A program made the translations under genes and the position numbers. A stretch of DNA of 64,000 bases from Streptomyces sp. NBC_00654 (GTDB lineage Bacteria > Actinomycetota > Actinomycetes > Streptomycetales > Streptomycetaceae): contig NZ_JAPEOB010000001.1 in NCBI RefSeq assembly GCF_026341775.1, positions 2,604,001-2,668,000 of the forward strand. The letters are read 5' to 3'. This document shows, one piece after another, positions 7,544-17,219 of this stretch. The stretch's first letter is position 1. The number at the start of each line of letters is the position of its first letter. The notes beneath the pieces were generated by a model. That model was not told where the DNA came from and made no database searches. It worked only from the letters and a program-made list of their open reading frames with translations.

Positions 7544-9045
7544 TGTTCCTGACAATCAGCACGACCGGCACCCCGGAACGACCCGCGACCGACCTCGGCT
7601 TCCTGCTGCACAAGCATCCCGACAAGGCGCAGTCGTTCTCCACCTCGCACGGCATCGCGCACGTCTTCTACCCCGAGGCGTCCGCCGAGCGCTGCACGGC
7701 CGCACTTCTGCTGGAGGTGGATCCGGTGGCGCTGGTGCGGCGCGGAAGGGGCAAGGGCCGGGGCGGTGCGCCCGACGCGGCGCTCGCGCAGTACGTCAAC
7801 GACCGCCCCTACGCGGCGTCCTCACTGCTGGCCGTCGCCATGTCCGCGGTCTTCAAGTCCGCCCTCAACGGGGCCTGCCGGGCCATGCCCGAGCGGGCCG
7901 GGGCGCCCCTGCCGCTGCGCATCGAGGTGCCCGCACTGCCCGCACGCGGCGGTGCGGAGCTGGTCCACAAGCTCTTCGGCCCGCTCGGCTGGACCCGGGT
8001 GGAGGCCGAGGCCGTACCGCTGGACGCGGAGTTCCCCCAGTGGGGCGACTCGCGCTATGTACGGCTCGTGCTGGAGGGCGAACTCCGGCTGGCGGACGCG
8101 CTGCGCCAGCTGTATGTCCTGCTGCCGGTGCTCGACGACGCCAAGCACTACTGGGTCGCGCCCGACGAGGTCGACAAACTGCTGCGGGCGGGTGCGGGCT
8201 GGCTGGCCGACCATCCCGAGCGGAAGCTGATCACCAGCCGCTATCTGTCCCGCCGCTGGAGCCTGACCCGGCAGGCCGCGCAGGCACTCGAACTGGTACG
8301 GCTGGCCGAGTCGGACGACCTCGACGTGGACCGTGTCGACAACGCCGTGGACGAGACCGAGGACACCGAGGAGAAGCCGGTGCCGCTCGCCGAGCAGCGC
8401 CGTACGGCGATCCTGGAGGCGCTGCGCTCCGCGGGGGCGAGCCGGGTGCTCGACCTGGGCTGCGGCCAGGGCCAGTTGGTGCAGGCCCTGCTCAAGGACA
8501 CACGCTTCACGGAGATCGTCGGCGTGGATGTGTCCATGCGCGCTCTCACCATCGCCTCGCGGCGGCTGAAGCTGGACAGGCTGGGGGAGCGGCAGTCCGG
8601 CCGGGTCACCCTCCGCCAGGGCTCGCTGACCTATACCGACAAGCGGCTGGGGGGCTATGACGCCGCGGTGCTCAGTGAGGTCATCGAGCACCTGGACCTG
8701 CCCCGGCTGCCCGCGCTGGAGTACGCGGTATTCGGTTCGGCCCGCCCCCGGACGGTGCTGGTGACCACGCCGAACGTCGAGTACAACGTCCGCTGGGAGA
8801 CCCTGCCGGCCGGGCACGTACGCCATGGCGACCACCGTTTCGAGTGGACCAGGGCGGAATTCCGGGCCTGGGCGGAGAAGGTCGCCGGACGGCACGGCTA
8901 CACCGTCGCGTTCGAGCCCGTCGGGCCCGAGGACCCCGAGGTCGGACCGCCCACACAGCTGGCCGTCTTCACCACGACCGCGGCCGCCGGCGACAAGCCG
9001 GCCGAGAACAAGATCAAGAACAAGAAGGAGGCGGAAGCCGCATGA
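7543..9045 (+). CDS. hen1: RNA 3'-terminal ribose 2'-O-methyltransferase Hen1
   Basis: Bacterial Hen1, 500 residues. It methylates the 3' terminal ribose of cleaved RNA during repair by Pnkp, protecting the mended site from a second cut. The N-terminal half is the domain that activates the Pnkp ligase; the C-terminal half is the methyltransferase, with DLGCGQGQLV for SAM and the metal site SEVIEHLD plus a later HGDHRFEW. The GTG at 7543 gives the normal N terminus (FLTISTTGTP); upstream open frame lacks homology. The end overlaps pnkp (ATGA) and has a Lys-rich tail, [13 protein letters not shown] type. Confidence 0.93.
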   Translation: MFLTISTTGTPERPATDLGFLLHKHPDKAQSFSTSHGIAHVFYPEASAERCTAALLLEVDPVALVRRGRGKGRGGAPDAALAQYVNDRPYAASSLLAVAMSAVFKSALNGACRAMPERAGAPLPLRIEVPALPARGGAELVHKLFGPLGWTRVEAEAVPLDAEFPQWGDSRYVRLVLEGELRLADALRQLYVLLPVLDDAKHYWVAPDEVDKLLRAGAGWLADHPERKLITSRYLSRRWSLTRQAAQALELVRLAESDDLDVDRVDNAVDETEDTEEKPVPLAEQRRTAILEALRSAGASRVLDLGCGQGQLVQALLKDTRFTEIVGVDVSMRALTIASRRLKLDRLGERQSGRVTLRQGSLTYTDKRLGGYDAAVLSEVIEHLDLPRLPALEYAVFGSARPRTVLVTTPNVEYNVRWETLPAGHVRHGDHRFEWTRAEFRAWAEKVAGRHGYTVAFEPVGPEDPEVGPPTQLAVFTTTAAAGDKPAENKIKNKKEAEAA

Positions 9046-11585
9046 CCAGCACCTCTCGCACCCTGCCGGTGACCGACCTCTCCCTCGTCGTCCTCATCGG
9101 TGCCAGTGGCTCGGGCAAGTCCACGTTCGCCCGCAAGCACTTCAAGCCCACCGAGATCATTTCCTCCGACTTCTGCCGTGCCCTCGTCGCCGACGACGAG
9201 AACGACCAGAGCGCCAGCCGCGACGCCTTCGACGTGCTGCACTACATCGCGGGCAAGCGTCTCGCGGCGGGCCGGCTGACTGTCGTCGATGCCACCAGCG
9301 TCCAGTCCGAGAGCCGCAGGGAGCTGGTGCGGCTGGCCCGGGAGCACGACGTCCTGCCCATCGCCATCGTGCTCGACCTGCCCGAAGAGGTCTGCATCGC
9401 GCGCAACGCCGCCCGCCCCGACCGCGCCGACATGCCCCGGCACGTCATCCAGCGGCACCGCCGCGAGCTGCGCCGCTCCCTGCGCGGCCTGGAGCGCGAG
9501 GGCTTCCGCAAGGTGCACGTCCTGCGCACCGAGGAGGAGGCCGAGCACGCCGAAGTGGTGCTGGAGCGCCGCTACAACGACCTGCGCCACCTCACCGGAC
9601 CCTTCGACATCATCGGTGACATCCACGGCTGCCGCTCCGAGCTGGACACCCTGCTCGCCAAGCTCGGCTACATCGACGGCGCGCATCCCGAAGGGCGTAC
9701 GGCCGTCTTCGTCGGCGACCTCGTCGACCGGGGACCCGACAGCCCCGGCGTGCTGCGCCGCGTCATGTCCATGGTGTCGGCCGGCCATGCCCTGTGCGTA
9801 CCGGGCAACCACGAGAACAAGCTGGGCCGTTACCTCAAGGGCCGCAACGTCCAGCACACCCACGGTCTCGCCGAGACCATCGAGCAGCTGGACCGCGAGG
9901 ACGCCGAGCACCCGGAGTTCCGCGCACAGGTCAAGGAGTTCATCGACGGGCTCGTCAGCCACTACGTCCTGGACGGCGGCAAGCTCGTCGTCTGCCATGC
10001 CGGGCTGCCCGAGAAGTACCACGGGCGCACCTCCGGGCGGGTCCGTTCGCACGCGCTGTACGGCGACACCACCGGCGAGACCGACGAGTTCGGGCTGCCC
10101 GTGCGCTATCCGTGGGCGGAGGAGTACCGCGGCCGGGCCACCGTCGTCTACGGTCACACCCCCGTGCCCAGCACCTCCTGGATCAACAACACCATCTGCC
10201 TCGACACCGGTGCGGTCTTCGGCGGGAGGATGACCGCGCTGCGCTGGCCGGAGCGCGAACTCGTCGACGTACCGGCGGAGAAGGTCTGGTACGAACCGTC
10301 CAGGCCGCTCACCACGGAGGCCCCGGGCGGCCGGGAGGGCCGCCCGCTGGACATCGCCGATGTGCAGGGCCGCCGGACCGTGGAGACCCGGCACATGGGC
10401 CGGATCGCCGTGCGCGAGGAGAACGCGGCGGCGGCGCTCGAAGTCATGAGCCGGTTCGCCGTCGACCCGCAGCTCCTCGGCTACCTCCCGCCGACCATGG
10501 CGCCGACCGCCACCTCCCGGGAGGACGGTTTCCTGGAGCACCCGGCCGAGGCCTTCGCCCAGTACCGGGCGGACGGCGTCGCCAAGGTCGTGTGCGAGGA
10601 GAAGCACATGGGCTCGCGCGCCGTGGCCCTGGTCTGCCGCGACGCCGAGGCGGCCCGGGAGCGCTTCGGCGTCGACGGCCCGACCGGCGCGCTCCACACC
10701 CGTACCGGGCGGCCGTTCTTCGACGACGAGGCGCTCACCGAGGCGGTGCTCGGCCGGCTGCGCGGCGCCGTCACCGCCGCCGGGCTGTGGGAGGAGTGGG
10801 ACACCGGCTGGGTGCTCCTCGACGCCGAGCTGATGCCGTGGTCGCTCAAGGCCGCCGGGCTGCTGCGCTCGCAGTACGCCGCGGTCGGCGCCGCGTCCGG
10901 TGCCGTCCTGCCCCCGGCCCTCGCGGCCCTGGACGCGGCGTCCGCCCGGGGCGTCGAGGTGACGGACCTCGCCGGGCGGCAGCGCGGACGGGCCGAGGAC
11001 GCGGAGGCGTTCACCCGGTCCTACCGCCGCTACTGCTGGGGCACCGAGGGACTGGACGGGGTGCGCCTGGCGCCGTTCCAGATCCTCGCCGTGCAGGGCC
11101 GCTCGCTCGCCTCCGTACCGCACGACGAGCAGCTGGCCTGGCTCGACCGGCTGGTCGAGCACGACCCGACCGGGCTGCTCCAGGTCACCCGCCGGCTCGT
11201 CGTCGACACCGGCGACGACGCCTCGGTCCGCTCCGGCACCGACTGGTGGCTGGAGATGACCGGGCGCGGCGGTGAGGGCATGGTCGTCAAGCCGCTCGGC
11301 GCGCTCGTCCGTGACGGGAAGAGCCGTCTCGTGCAGCCCGGCATCAAGGTGCGCGGCAGGGAGTATCTCCGGATCATCTACGGACCCGAGTACACCCGCC
11401 CGGAGAATCTGGAGCGACTGCGCTCCCGGTTCCTCGGCCACAAGCGCTCGCTGGCGCTGCGGGAGTACGCCCTGGGCCTGGAGGCCCTGGACCGGCTGGC
11501 CGACGGGGAACCGCTGTGGCGGGTCCATGAGGCGGTCTTCGCGGTTCTCGCCCTGGAGTCGGAGCCGGTGGACCCCCGGCTGTAG
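9042..11585 (+). CDS. pnkp: Polynucleotide kinase-phosphatase-ligase Pnkp
   Basis: Three-domain RNA end-healing and sealing enzyme of 847 residues. Residues 1-170 are the 5' kinase with GASGSGKST and a SSDFCR segment; residues about 185-440 are the calcineurin-type phosphatase with [17 protein letters not shown] and YGHTP; residues about 470-847 are the ligase/adenylyltransferase with EEKHMGSR (nucleotidyl Lys), GEGMVVKP and KVRGREYLR. It acts with Hen1 to heal RNAs cut by ribotoxins. The four-base overlap with hen1 ensures joint expression. Length matches the Clostridium thermocellum type. Confidence 0.95.
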   Translation: MTSTSRTLPVTDLSLVVLIGASGSGKSTFARKHFKPTEIISSDFCRALVADDENDQSASRDAFDVLHYIAGKRLAAGRLTVVDATSVQSESRRELVRLAREHDVLPIAIVLDLPEEVCIARNAARPDRADMPRHVIQRHRRELRRSLRGLEREGFRKVHVLRTEEEAEHAEVVLERRYNDLRHLTGPFDIIGDIHGCRSELDTLLAKLGYIDGAHPEGRTAVFVGDLVDRGPDSPGVLRRVMSMVSAGHALCVPGNHENKLGRYLKGRNVQHTHGLAETIEQLDREDAEHPEFRAQVKEFIDGLVSHYVLDGGKLVVCHAGLPEKYHGRTSGRVRSHALYGDTTGETDEFGLPVRYPWAEEYRGRATVVYGHTPVPSTSWINNTICLDTGAVFGGRMTALRWPERELVDVPAEKVWYEPSRPLTTEAPGGREGRPLDIADVQGRRTVETRHMGRIAVREENAAAALEVMSRFAVDPQLLGYLPPTMAPTATSREDGFLEHPAEAFAQYRADGVAKVVCEEKHMGSRAVALVCRDAEAARERFGVDGPTGALHTRTGRPFFDDEALTEAVLGRLRGAVTAAGLWEEWDTGWVLLDAELMPWSLKAAGLLRSQYAAVGAASGAVLPPALAALDAASARGVEVTDLAGRQRGRAEDAEAFTRSYRRYCWGTEGLDGVRLAPFQILAVQGRSLASVPHDEQLAWLDRLVEHDPTGLLQVTRRLVVDTGDDASVRSGTDWWLEMTGRGGEGMVVKPLGALVRDGKSRLVQPGIKVRGREYLRIIYGPEYTRPENLERLRSRFLGHKRSLALREYALGLEALDRLADGEPLWRVHEAVFAVLALESEPVDPRL

Positions 11586-11653
11586 ACCCACGGCCCGGGA
11601 ACCCGTTGGCGATTCGCCGGGTGAACGGCGCTCCGCGCGGTGAGGATGGAGTC

Positions 11654-12886
11654 ATGGGATTCCATGTCGACTCCGAGACCGGGCGGCTGCGCCGCGTCAT
11701 ACTGCACCGTCCGGATCTGGAGCTGAAGCGGCTCACCCCCAGCAACAAGAAGGCACTGCTCTTCGACGATGTGCTGTGGGTGCGCCGGGCCCGGCAGGAG
11801 CACGACGGGTTCGCCGACGTCCTGCGGGAGCGCGGTGTGGCGGTCCATCTCTTCGGTGATCTGCTCCAGGAGTCCCTGGACATCGCGGTGGCCCGGCGGC
11901 TCGTGCTGGACCGGGTCTTCGACGAGAAGGAGTACGGCCCGCTGGCCACCGAGCATCTGCGGGCGGCCTTCGAGGAGCTGCCCTCCGCCGAGCTGGCCGA
12001 GGCGCTGATCGGCGGGATGACCAAGCGGGAGTTCCTGGAGCGGCACGCGGAGCCGACCTCCGTCCGTTTCCATGTGATGGACCTGGACGACTTCCTCCTG
12101 GGGCCGCTGCCCAACCACCTCTTCACCCGTGACACCTCGGCCTGGATCTACGACGGTGTGTCCATCAACGCGATGCGCTGGCCGGCCCGGCAGCGCGAGA
12201 CCGTGCACTTCGAGGCGATCTACCGTCACCACCCGCTCTTCACCGGCCCCGAGGCGGGTGCGTTCCACCACTGGTCGGAGGGGCAGGACGACTACCCCTC
12301 CACCATCGAGGGCGGCGACGTCCTGGTCCTCGGCCGGGGTGCCGTACTGATCGGGATGAGCGAGCGCACCACCCCGCAGGCCGTGGAGATGCTGGCCCGG
12401 GGGCTCTTCGACGCCGGGTCCGCCCGGACGATCGTGGCGCTCGACATGCCCAAACGCAGGGCGTTCATGCACCTGGACACGGTGATGACGATGGTCGACG
12501 GGGACACCTTCACCCAGTACGCGGGGCTCGGGATGCTCCGCTCGTACACGATCGAGCCCGGTGGCGGCCCCCGGGACCTGAAGGTCACCGATCATCCGCC
12601 CGAGCACATGCACCGGGCCATCGCCGCCGCGCTGGGCCTCGACTCGATCCGGGTCCTCACCGCCACCCAGGATGTTCATGCGGCCGAGCGCGAGCAGTGG
12701 GACGACGGCTGCAATGTGCTGGCGGTCGAGCCGGGGGTCGTCGTCGCGTACGAGCGCAACGCCACCACCAACACCTTTCTGCGCAAGCAGGGCATCGAGG
12801 TGATCGAGATCCGCGGCAGCGAACTGGGGCGGGGGCGCGGCGGCCCGCGCTGCATGAGCTGTCCCGTGGAACGGGATCCTGTATAG
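11654..12886 (+). CDS. arcA: Arginine deiminase
   Basis: Arginine deiminase of 410 residues, converting arginine to citrulline and ammonia. Guanidino-modifying enzyme motifs are all present: NHLFTRDTS, a GGDVLVL loop, MHLDTVMTM with the catalytic His, and the C-terminal active Cys in [10 protein letters not shown]. The ATG at 11654 was chosen because [18 protein letters not shown] matches the usual N terminus and GAGGATGG precedes it; the frame extends upstream to 11606 without support. The next gene is an ornithine carbamoyltransferase, so the pair forms an arginine deiminase pathway. No carbamate kinase gene is nearby. Confidence 0.95.
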   Translation: MGFHVDSETGRLRRVILHRPDLELKRLTPSNKKALLFDDVLWVRRARQEHDGFADVLRERGVAVHLFGDLLQESLDIAVARRLVLDRVFDEKEYGPLATEHLRAAFEELPSAELAEALIGGMTKREFLERHAEPTSVRFHVMDLDDFLLGPLPNHLFTRDTSAWIYDGVSINAMRWPARQRETVHFEAIYRHHPLFTGPEAGAFHHWSEGQDDYPSTIEGGDVLVLGRGAVLIGMSERTTPQAVEMLARGLFDAGSARTIVALDMPKRRAFMHLDTVMTMVDGDTFTQYAGLGMLRSYTIEPGGGPRDLKVTDHPPEHMHRAIAAALGLDSIRVLTATQDVHAAEREQWDDGCNVLAVEPGVVVAYERNATTNTFLRKQGIEVIEIRGSELGRGRGGPRCMSCPVERDPV

Positions 12887-12927
12887 CAATGCAAGTGGTC
12901 GTATAGACTTCCAGGGTTACTGTATGA
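12881..12927 (+). promoter_or_regulatory. Three GTATAG/GTATGA repeats spaced 20-21 bp
   Basis: GTATAG at 12881 (partly in the arcA stop), GTATAG at 12901 and GTATGA at 12922 lie on one face of the helix in the arcA-argF gap. The spacing equals that of neighbouring ARG boxes (18-bp boxes with 2-3-bp gaps), but the base match to known ARG boxes is poor. A TF site or -10 region is possible. Confidence 0.3.
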
Positions 12928-12958
12928 CGCGATCCCGCCCGACCCAGGAGCAGTCACC

Positions 12959-13969
12959 ATGGCCATAGACCTCGCAGGCCGCCACTTCCTCAAGGAGCTG
13001 GACTTCACGGCCGAGGAATTCCGCGCCCTGATCGCCCTGGCCGCCGAGCTCAAGGCCGCGAAGAAGGCCGGCGAAGAGGTCCAGCGACTGCGTGGCCGGA
13101 ACATCGCGCTGATCTTCGAGAAGACCTCCACCCGTACCCGCTGCGCCTTCGAGGTGGCTGCCGCGGATCAGGGTGCGTCCACCACCTATCTCGACCCCTC
13201 CGGTTCGCAGATGGGGCACAAGGAGTCGGTGAAGGACACCGCCCGCGTCCTCGGCCGGATGTTCGACGGCATCGAGTACCGCGGTGACAGCCAGCAGACG
13301 GTGGAGGACCTGGCCGCGTACGGCGGAGTCCCCGTCTTCAACGGTCTCACCGACGACTGGCACCCCACCCAGATGCTCGCCGATGTGCTCACCATGACCG
13401 AACACAGTGAGAAGCCGCTGGACACGGTCACCTTCGCCTACCTCGGTGACGCGCGCTTCAATATGGGCAACTCCTATCTGATCACCGGCGCGCTGCTCGG
13501 TATGGACGTGCGGATCGTGGCCCCCGAGGCCTACTGGCCGCAGGAGGCCGTCGTCGCCCGCGCGCGTGAGCTGGCCGTGCACAGCGGCGCTTCGGTCACC
13601 CTCACCGAGGACATCACCGAAGGTGTCCAGGGGTGCGACTTCGTCGCCACGGACGTCTGGGTCTCCATGGGGGAGCCCAAGGAGGTCTGGGCGGAGCGCA
13701 TCGCGGCCCTCTGGCCGTACGCCGTGACCATGGACGTCCTGCGGGCCACCGGCAACCCCGAGGTGAAGTTCCTCCACTGCCTCCCGGCCTTCCACGACCT
13801 CGGCACCAAGCTCGGCCGGGAGATCCACACCGCCCACGGGCTGGCCGAGCTGGAGGTCAGCGACGAAGTCTTCGAGTCCGCGCACTCGGTCGTCTTCGAC
13901 GAGGCGGAGAACCGGATGCACACGATCAAGGCCGTCCTCGTGGCCACCCTCGCGGGCGGCGGCCGGTAG
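12959..13969 (+). CDS. argF: Ornithine carbamoyltransferase
   Basis: Ornithine carbamoyltransferase of 336 residues. The carbamoyl phosphate loop STRTR is present at the start, with [17 protein letters not shown], the ornithine-binding DVWVSMGE and the catalytic HCLPAFHD. An AGGAG site precedes the ATG. Placement directly after arcA suggests the catabolic (ArcB) role: phosphorolysis of citrulline to ornithine and carbamoyl phosphate, though sequence alone does not separate ArcB from the biosynthetic ArgF. The gap to arcA is 72 bp and holds possible regulatory repeats. Confidence 0.93.
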   Translation: MAIDLAGRHFLKELDFTAEEFRALIALAAELKAAKKAGEEVQRLRGRNIALIFEKTSTRTRCAFEVAAADQGASTTYLDPSGSQMGHKESVKDTARVLGRMFDGIEYRGDSQQTVEDLAAYGGVPVFNGLTDDWHPTQMLADVLTMTEHSEKPLDTVTFAYLGDARFNMGNSYLITGALLGMDVRIVAPEAYWPQEAVVARARELAVHSGASVTLTEDITEGVQGCDFVATDVWVSMGEPKEVWAERIAALWPYAVTMDVLRATGNPEVKFLHCLPAFHDLGTKLGREIHTAHGLAELEVSDEVFESAHSVVFDEAENRMHTIKAVLVATLAGGGR

Positions 13970-14108
13970 GCGGTACGGCGGGGCGTTCCGCGCGGGGGCG
14001 ACACGGTGGGGCGTTCCGCGCGGGGCGCCCGCGCGGGCGTCCGTACGGGGCAGTCCGTACGGGGGTGACATGGCGGGGCGCCCGGGTGTCGCATGAGCAT
14101 GCACCCGA
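13970..14108 (+). repeat. Imperfect GC-rich tandem repeats after argF
   Basis: Holds two copies of GGGGCGTTCCGCGCGGGG (from 13980 and 14008) and two of GTCCGTACGGGG (from 14039 and 14052). They may act in transcription termination after argF. No reading frame here looks like a gene. Confidence 0.6.
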
Positions 14109-14139
14109 TTGGGTGAATATGCGTACTGGTGGCTACGAT
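14109..14139 (+). promoter_or_regulatory. Candidate promoter of APC permease gene
   Basis: TTGGGT (14109-14114) and TACGAT (14134-14139) are separated by 19 bp in the only less GC-rich part of the gap. The leader to the ATG would be about 130 nt. Spacing is slightly long, so support is modest. Confidence 0.35.
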
Positions 14140-14273
14140 GTCACCTCTTGGTGGGGTTCGAGCTCGCACGCTCGGACCCCATTCCCCTGTGCCGCCCCGG
14201 AGTCCCCCACGGCTCCGCGCACCGGCTCCCCCCCACGCGCGTCACCTGCACCACCAGAGAAGAGACCCCCCGC

Positions 14274-15713
14274 ATGAGTTCCGGTCTGCGCCGCAAGAGT
14301 CCCGAGCAGCTGGTCGCCGAGTCCGGCGCCGACCTGGAGGGGCACGGTCTTCGGCGCACCATGGGCCTGTTCCAGCTCGTCTGTTTCGGGGTCGGGGCCA
14401 TCGTCGGCACCGGAATCTTCGTCGGGCTGTCCGACAGCGTCGCCGAGGCCGGACCCGCCGTCGTGCTGTCGTTCGTCCTCGCCGCCGTCACCTGTGTCTT
14501 CACGGCCTTCTCCTTCGCGGAGCTGGGCAGCGCGATCCCGGTCTCCGGCAGCTCGTACTCCTTCGCCTACGCGGCGCTGGGGGAGCGCACCGCGTTCCTG
14601 GTCGGCTGGTGCCTGCTGCTGGAGTACGGGGTCTCGGTCTCCGCGGTCGCGGTCGGCTGGAGCCAGTACGTCAACGAGCTGCTCGACAGCCTCGTCGGTC
14701 TGGAGCTGCCCGCGGCTCTGTCCGCCGGGCCGGGCGACGGCGGTGTGATCAATCTGCCCGCGATCGTGGTGATCATGATGGCCGCCACCCTGCTGGTGCG
14801 CGGCATCCGGGAGAGCGCGACGGCCACGGCGGCGATGGCGATCCTCAAGATCGGCATCCTGATCGCGTTCTGCGCGATCGCGTTCACGGCGTTCGAGGAC
14901 GGGAACCTGTCACCGTTCGCCGCCCAGGGGATGGGCGGCGTCACCGCCGGCGCGTCGCTGGCGTTCTTCTCGTACATCGGGTTCGACGCCATCACCACCG
15001 CGGGCGAAGAGGTCAAGAACCCCCGCCGGAACATCCCGATCGCCATCATGATCTGCATCGGAGTGGTCACCCTGCTCTACTGCGCGGTCGCCGTCTCGGC
15101 CATCGGCGCGCTCGGTGCCGACGCCGTCGCCGGCAAGCCGGCCGCGCTCTCGCTGATCGTCGACCAGGTCACCGGATCCACCGTGGGCGGCGGGATCATC
15201 GCCTTCGGGGCGGTCGTCGCGATCGCGTCCGTGGTGCTCGCGGTGATGTACGGGCAGACCCGCATCCTGATGTCGATGTCCCGCGACGGGCTGATCCCGC
15301 AGGTCTTCGAACGCGTCTCGCCCCGGACCCACACCCCGGTCGCCAACACCTGGATCGTGGCGACCGTCTTCGCGCTCCCGGCGGCCTTCTCGTCCCTGGA
15401 CGTCGTGGTCGGCCTGACGACCATCGGCACGCTGGCCACCATGGTCGCGGTGAATGTCGCGGTGGTCGTGCTGCGGCGGCGCGACCCCGGGCTGAAGCGC
15501 AGCTTCCGGGTGCCGCTCTACCCCGTGAGCCCGGTGCTGGGCGTCGCCTTCTGTCTGTATCTGATGTATGGGACGGGCTGGACGACCTGGGTCCAGTTCG
15601 CGGTCTTCCTGGCGGCCGGATCGCTGCTGTACGCCTGCTACGGACGCGGCCGCTCGCGGCTGGTCAGCTCAGCGGCGACGGGCCCGGCTGGGCCGGAATC
15701 GCCGGCAGGGTGA
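14274..15713 (+). CDS. APC-family amino acid permease
   Basis: Amino acid/polyamine/organocation permease of 479 residues, cationic amino acid transporter type. The first helix carries the family motif GVGAIVGTGIFV and the sixth region SYIGFDAITTAGEEVKNPRR; about 12 membrane segments follow. The position after arginine deiminase and ornithine carbamoyltransferase makes arginine or arginine/ornithine transport a fair guess. The ATG at 14274 gives the usual short cytoplasmic N terminus (LRRKSPEQL). The last 50 bp overlap, tail to tail, the opposite-strand kinase gene. Confidence 0.88.
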   Translation: MSSGLRRKSPEQLVAESGADLEGHGLRRTMGLFQLVCFGVGAIVGTGIFVGLSDSVAEAGPAVVLSFVLAAVTCVFTAFSFAELGSAIPVSGSSYSFAYAALGERTAFLVGWCLLLEYGVSVSAVAVGWSQYVNELLDSLVGLELPAALSAGPGDGGVINLPAIVVIMMAATLLVRGIRESATATAAMAILKIGILIAFCAIAFTAFEDGNLSPFAAQGMGGVTAGASLAFFSYIGFDAITTAGEEVKNPRRNIPIAIMICIGVVTLLYCAVAVSAIGALGADAVAGKPAALSLIVDQVTGSTVGGGIIAFGAVVAIASVVLAVMYGQTRILMSMSRDGLIPQVFERVSPRTHTPVANTWIVATVFALPAAFSSLDVVVGLTTIGTLATMVAVNVAVVVLRRRDPGLKRSFRVPLYPVSPVLGVAFCLYLMYGTGWTTWVQFAVFLAAGSLLYACYGRGRSRLVSSAATGPAGPESPAG

Positions 15714-16113
15714 ACCAGACCGCCTTGCCGTGCTCCGTGGTGCGGTGACCGCAGGCGGAACTGAGGGTGCGGATCAGGAGCAGGCCGCGGCCGTGCTCCT
15801 GCCAGGGGTCGGGCTCGCTGCCGGGCCGCGGGCGGGAGAGATCGCCCGGCGGGGCCGGGTCGCGGTCGTGGACCTCGACCTGGCAGCCGGTCGGCATCAG
15901 CTCCACGACCAGCTCGATGGGCCCGTGGCCCTCGGTGTGCTCGACGGCGTTGGCGACCAGCTCGGCCGTGAGGAGTTCGGCGGTGTCGCAGTCGGCGGGG
16001 GCGTCGATGTCCGACAGGGCGGTACGGATGAGGGCGCGGGCGATCGGTACGGCGGCGGTGGAGTGCGGCAGGGCGATACGCCAGGAGGCGGGCACGGGGA
16101 CATCGGGCGGCAC
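15664..16113 (-). CDS. RsbW-like ATP-binding anti-sigma kinase
   Basis: HATPase_c protein of 149 residues like the many RsbW/SpoIIAB-type serine kinases of Streptomyces. The N box reads ELVANAVEH, then VEVHDRDPAPP, and the ATP lid HGRGLLLIRTLSSACG. Partners would be an anti-anti-sigma factor or a sigma factor, but none is encoded beside it. GTG start at 16113. It is read toward the permease gene and overlaps its end. It stands alone, divergent from the aromatic catabolism genes. Confidence 0.85.
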   Translation of the reverse strand: MPPDVPVPASWRIALPHSTAAVPIARALIRTALSDIDAPADCDTAELLTAELVANAVEHTEGHGPIELVVELMPTGCQVEVHDRDPAPPGDLSRPRPGSEPDPWQEHGRGLLLIRTLSSACGHRTTEHGKAVWFTLPAIPAQPGPSPLS

Positions 16114-16280
16114 GGCGTGGTTCCGTTTCGGGAGCGGGGCTTCCTTGGGGCGGACTTCTCGGACCCGGAGTTCTCGGAGCGAGACTTCCTGGTTTCAACC
16201 TTACGAACCGCAATGACGCATACATAGAGGCGGTCGACCGGTACAAACGGGACCTTCGGTACAACGGTCTCATGGCCGAT

Positions 16281-16306
16281 GTATCGCGTCCTCGTGACGG
16301 TAGTCA
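16281..16306 (+). promoter_or_regulatory. Operator candidate TGACGGTAGTCA upstream of echA
   Basis: A 12-bp interrupted palindrome TGAC-GGTA-GTCA (16295-16306), extended by CG on each side, 82 bp before echA. GTATCG lies at 16281-16286. The same 12-mer and the same GTATCG occur upstream of the acyl-CoA dehydrogenase gene at 23569. PaaX, encoded in the cluster, is the likely binder by location only. Confidence 0.6.
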
Positions 16307-16387
16307 CGTACGGGTGATAGTTTCGAAGGCGGAACGAGACCCGCGCAGTGCCATCCGGCAGCCCTACGGCTGAAGGGGACCGCCTCC

Positions 16388-17215
16388 ATGAGCCCTTTTC
16401 CCAGTTCCGCCCCGCGCACCGAGGACTGGCGCCATCTGCGGCTGACCAGACAGGACGGTGTGGCGACTGTCACGCTCGCCCGCCCGGAAAAACTCAACGC
16501 GCTCACCTTCGGCGCCTACGCCGACCTGCGTGACCTCCTCGCCGAACTCTCCAGGGAGCGCTCCGTACGCGCCCTCGTGCTCGCCGGTGAGGGGCGGGGC
16601 TTCTGCTCCGGCGGCGACGTCGACGAGATCATCGGTGCCACGCTCGCGATGGACACCGCGCAGCTCCTCGACTTCAACCGGATGACCGGCCAGGTCGTAC
16701 GGGCCCTGCGCGAATGCCCCTTCCCGGTCGTCGCCGCCGTCCACGGGGTCGCCGCGGGAGCCGGTGCCGTACTGGCCCTGGCCGCCGACTTCCGGATCGC
16801 CGACCCGTCCGCCCGCTTCGCGTTCCTCTTCACCCGCGTCGGTCTCTCCGGCGGCGACATGGGCGCGGCCTACCTCCTGCCGCGGGTCGTCGGCCTCGGC
16901 CACGCCACCCGGCTGCTGATGCTCGGCGAAGCCGTCCGCGCGCCAGAGGCGGAGCGGATCGGACTGATCAGCGAACTGGCCGAGGAGGGACGGGCCGACG
17001 CCCGCGCGGCGGAACTCGCCCGCCGCCTCGCCGACGGACCCGCCCTCGCGCTCGCCCAGACCAAGGCCCTGCTCACCGCCGAACTCGACATGCCGCTGGC
17101 CGCCGCCGTCGAAATGGACGCGGCGACCCAGGCACTGCTGATGCACGGCCGGGACTACGCCGAGTTCCATGCCGCCTTCACCGGGAAGCGGCCGCCGAAG
17201 TGGCAGGGGCGGTAG
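16388..17215 (+). CDS. Enoyl-CoA hydratase/isomerase family protein
   Basis: Crotonase-fold protein of 275 residues. The oxyanion-hole segments are present: ALVLAGEGRGFCSGGD and AAVHGVAAGAGAVLALAAD; ARFAFLFTRVGLSGGDMGAA follows. First gene of the operon that continues with the bifunctional flavoprotein, only four bases on. In a CoA-thioester route it would act on a dearomatised ring intermediate (hydration or ring opening). Exact substrate not deducible. An in-frame ATG at 16388 with AAGGGGA upstream supports the start. Confidence 0.85.
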   Translation: MSPFPSSAPRTEDWRHLRLTRQDGVATVTLARPEKLNALTFGAYADLRDLLAELSRERSVRALVLAGEGRGFCSGGDVDEIIGATLAMDTAQLLDFNRMTGQVVRALRECPFPVVAAVHGVAAGAGAVLALAADFRIADPSARFAFLFTRVGLSGGDMGAAYLLPRVVGLGHATRLLMLGEAVRAPEAERIGLISELAEEGRADARAAELARRLADGPALALAQTKALLTAELDMPLAAAVEMDAATQALLMHGRDYAEFHAAFTGKRPPKWQGR

Positions 17216-17219
17216 CGCC

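Noticed and set aside
8898..11591. An 897-residue minus-strand frame opposite hen1-pnkp
   Set aside because: Third-position GC effect. Pnkp motifs on the plus strand explain the region fully.
15568..16227. Plus-strand 219-residue frame opposite the RsbW-like gene
   Set aside because: Shadow of the HATPase gene, whose N box and ATP lid are clear on the minus strand.
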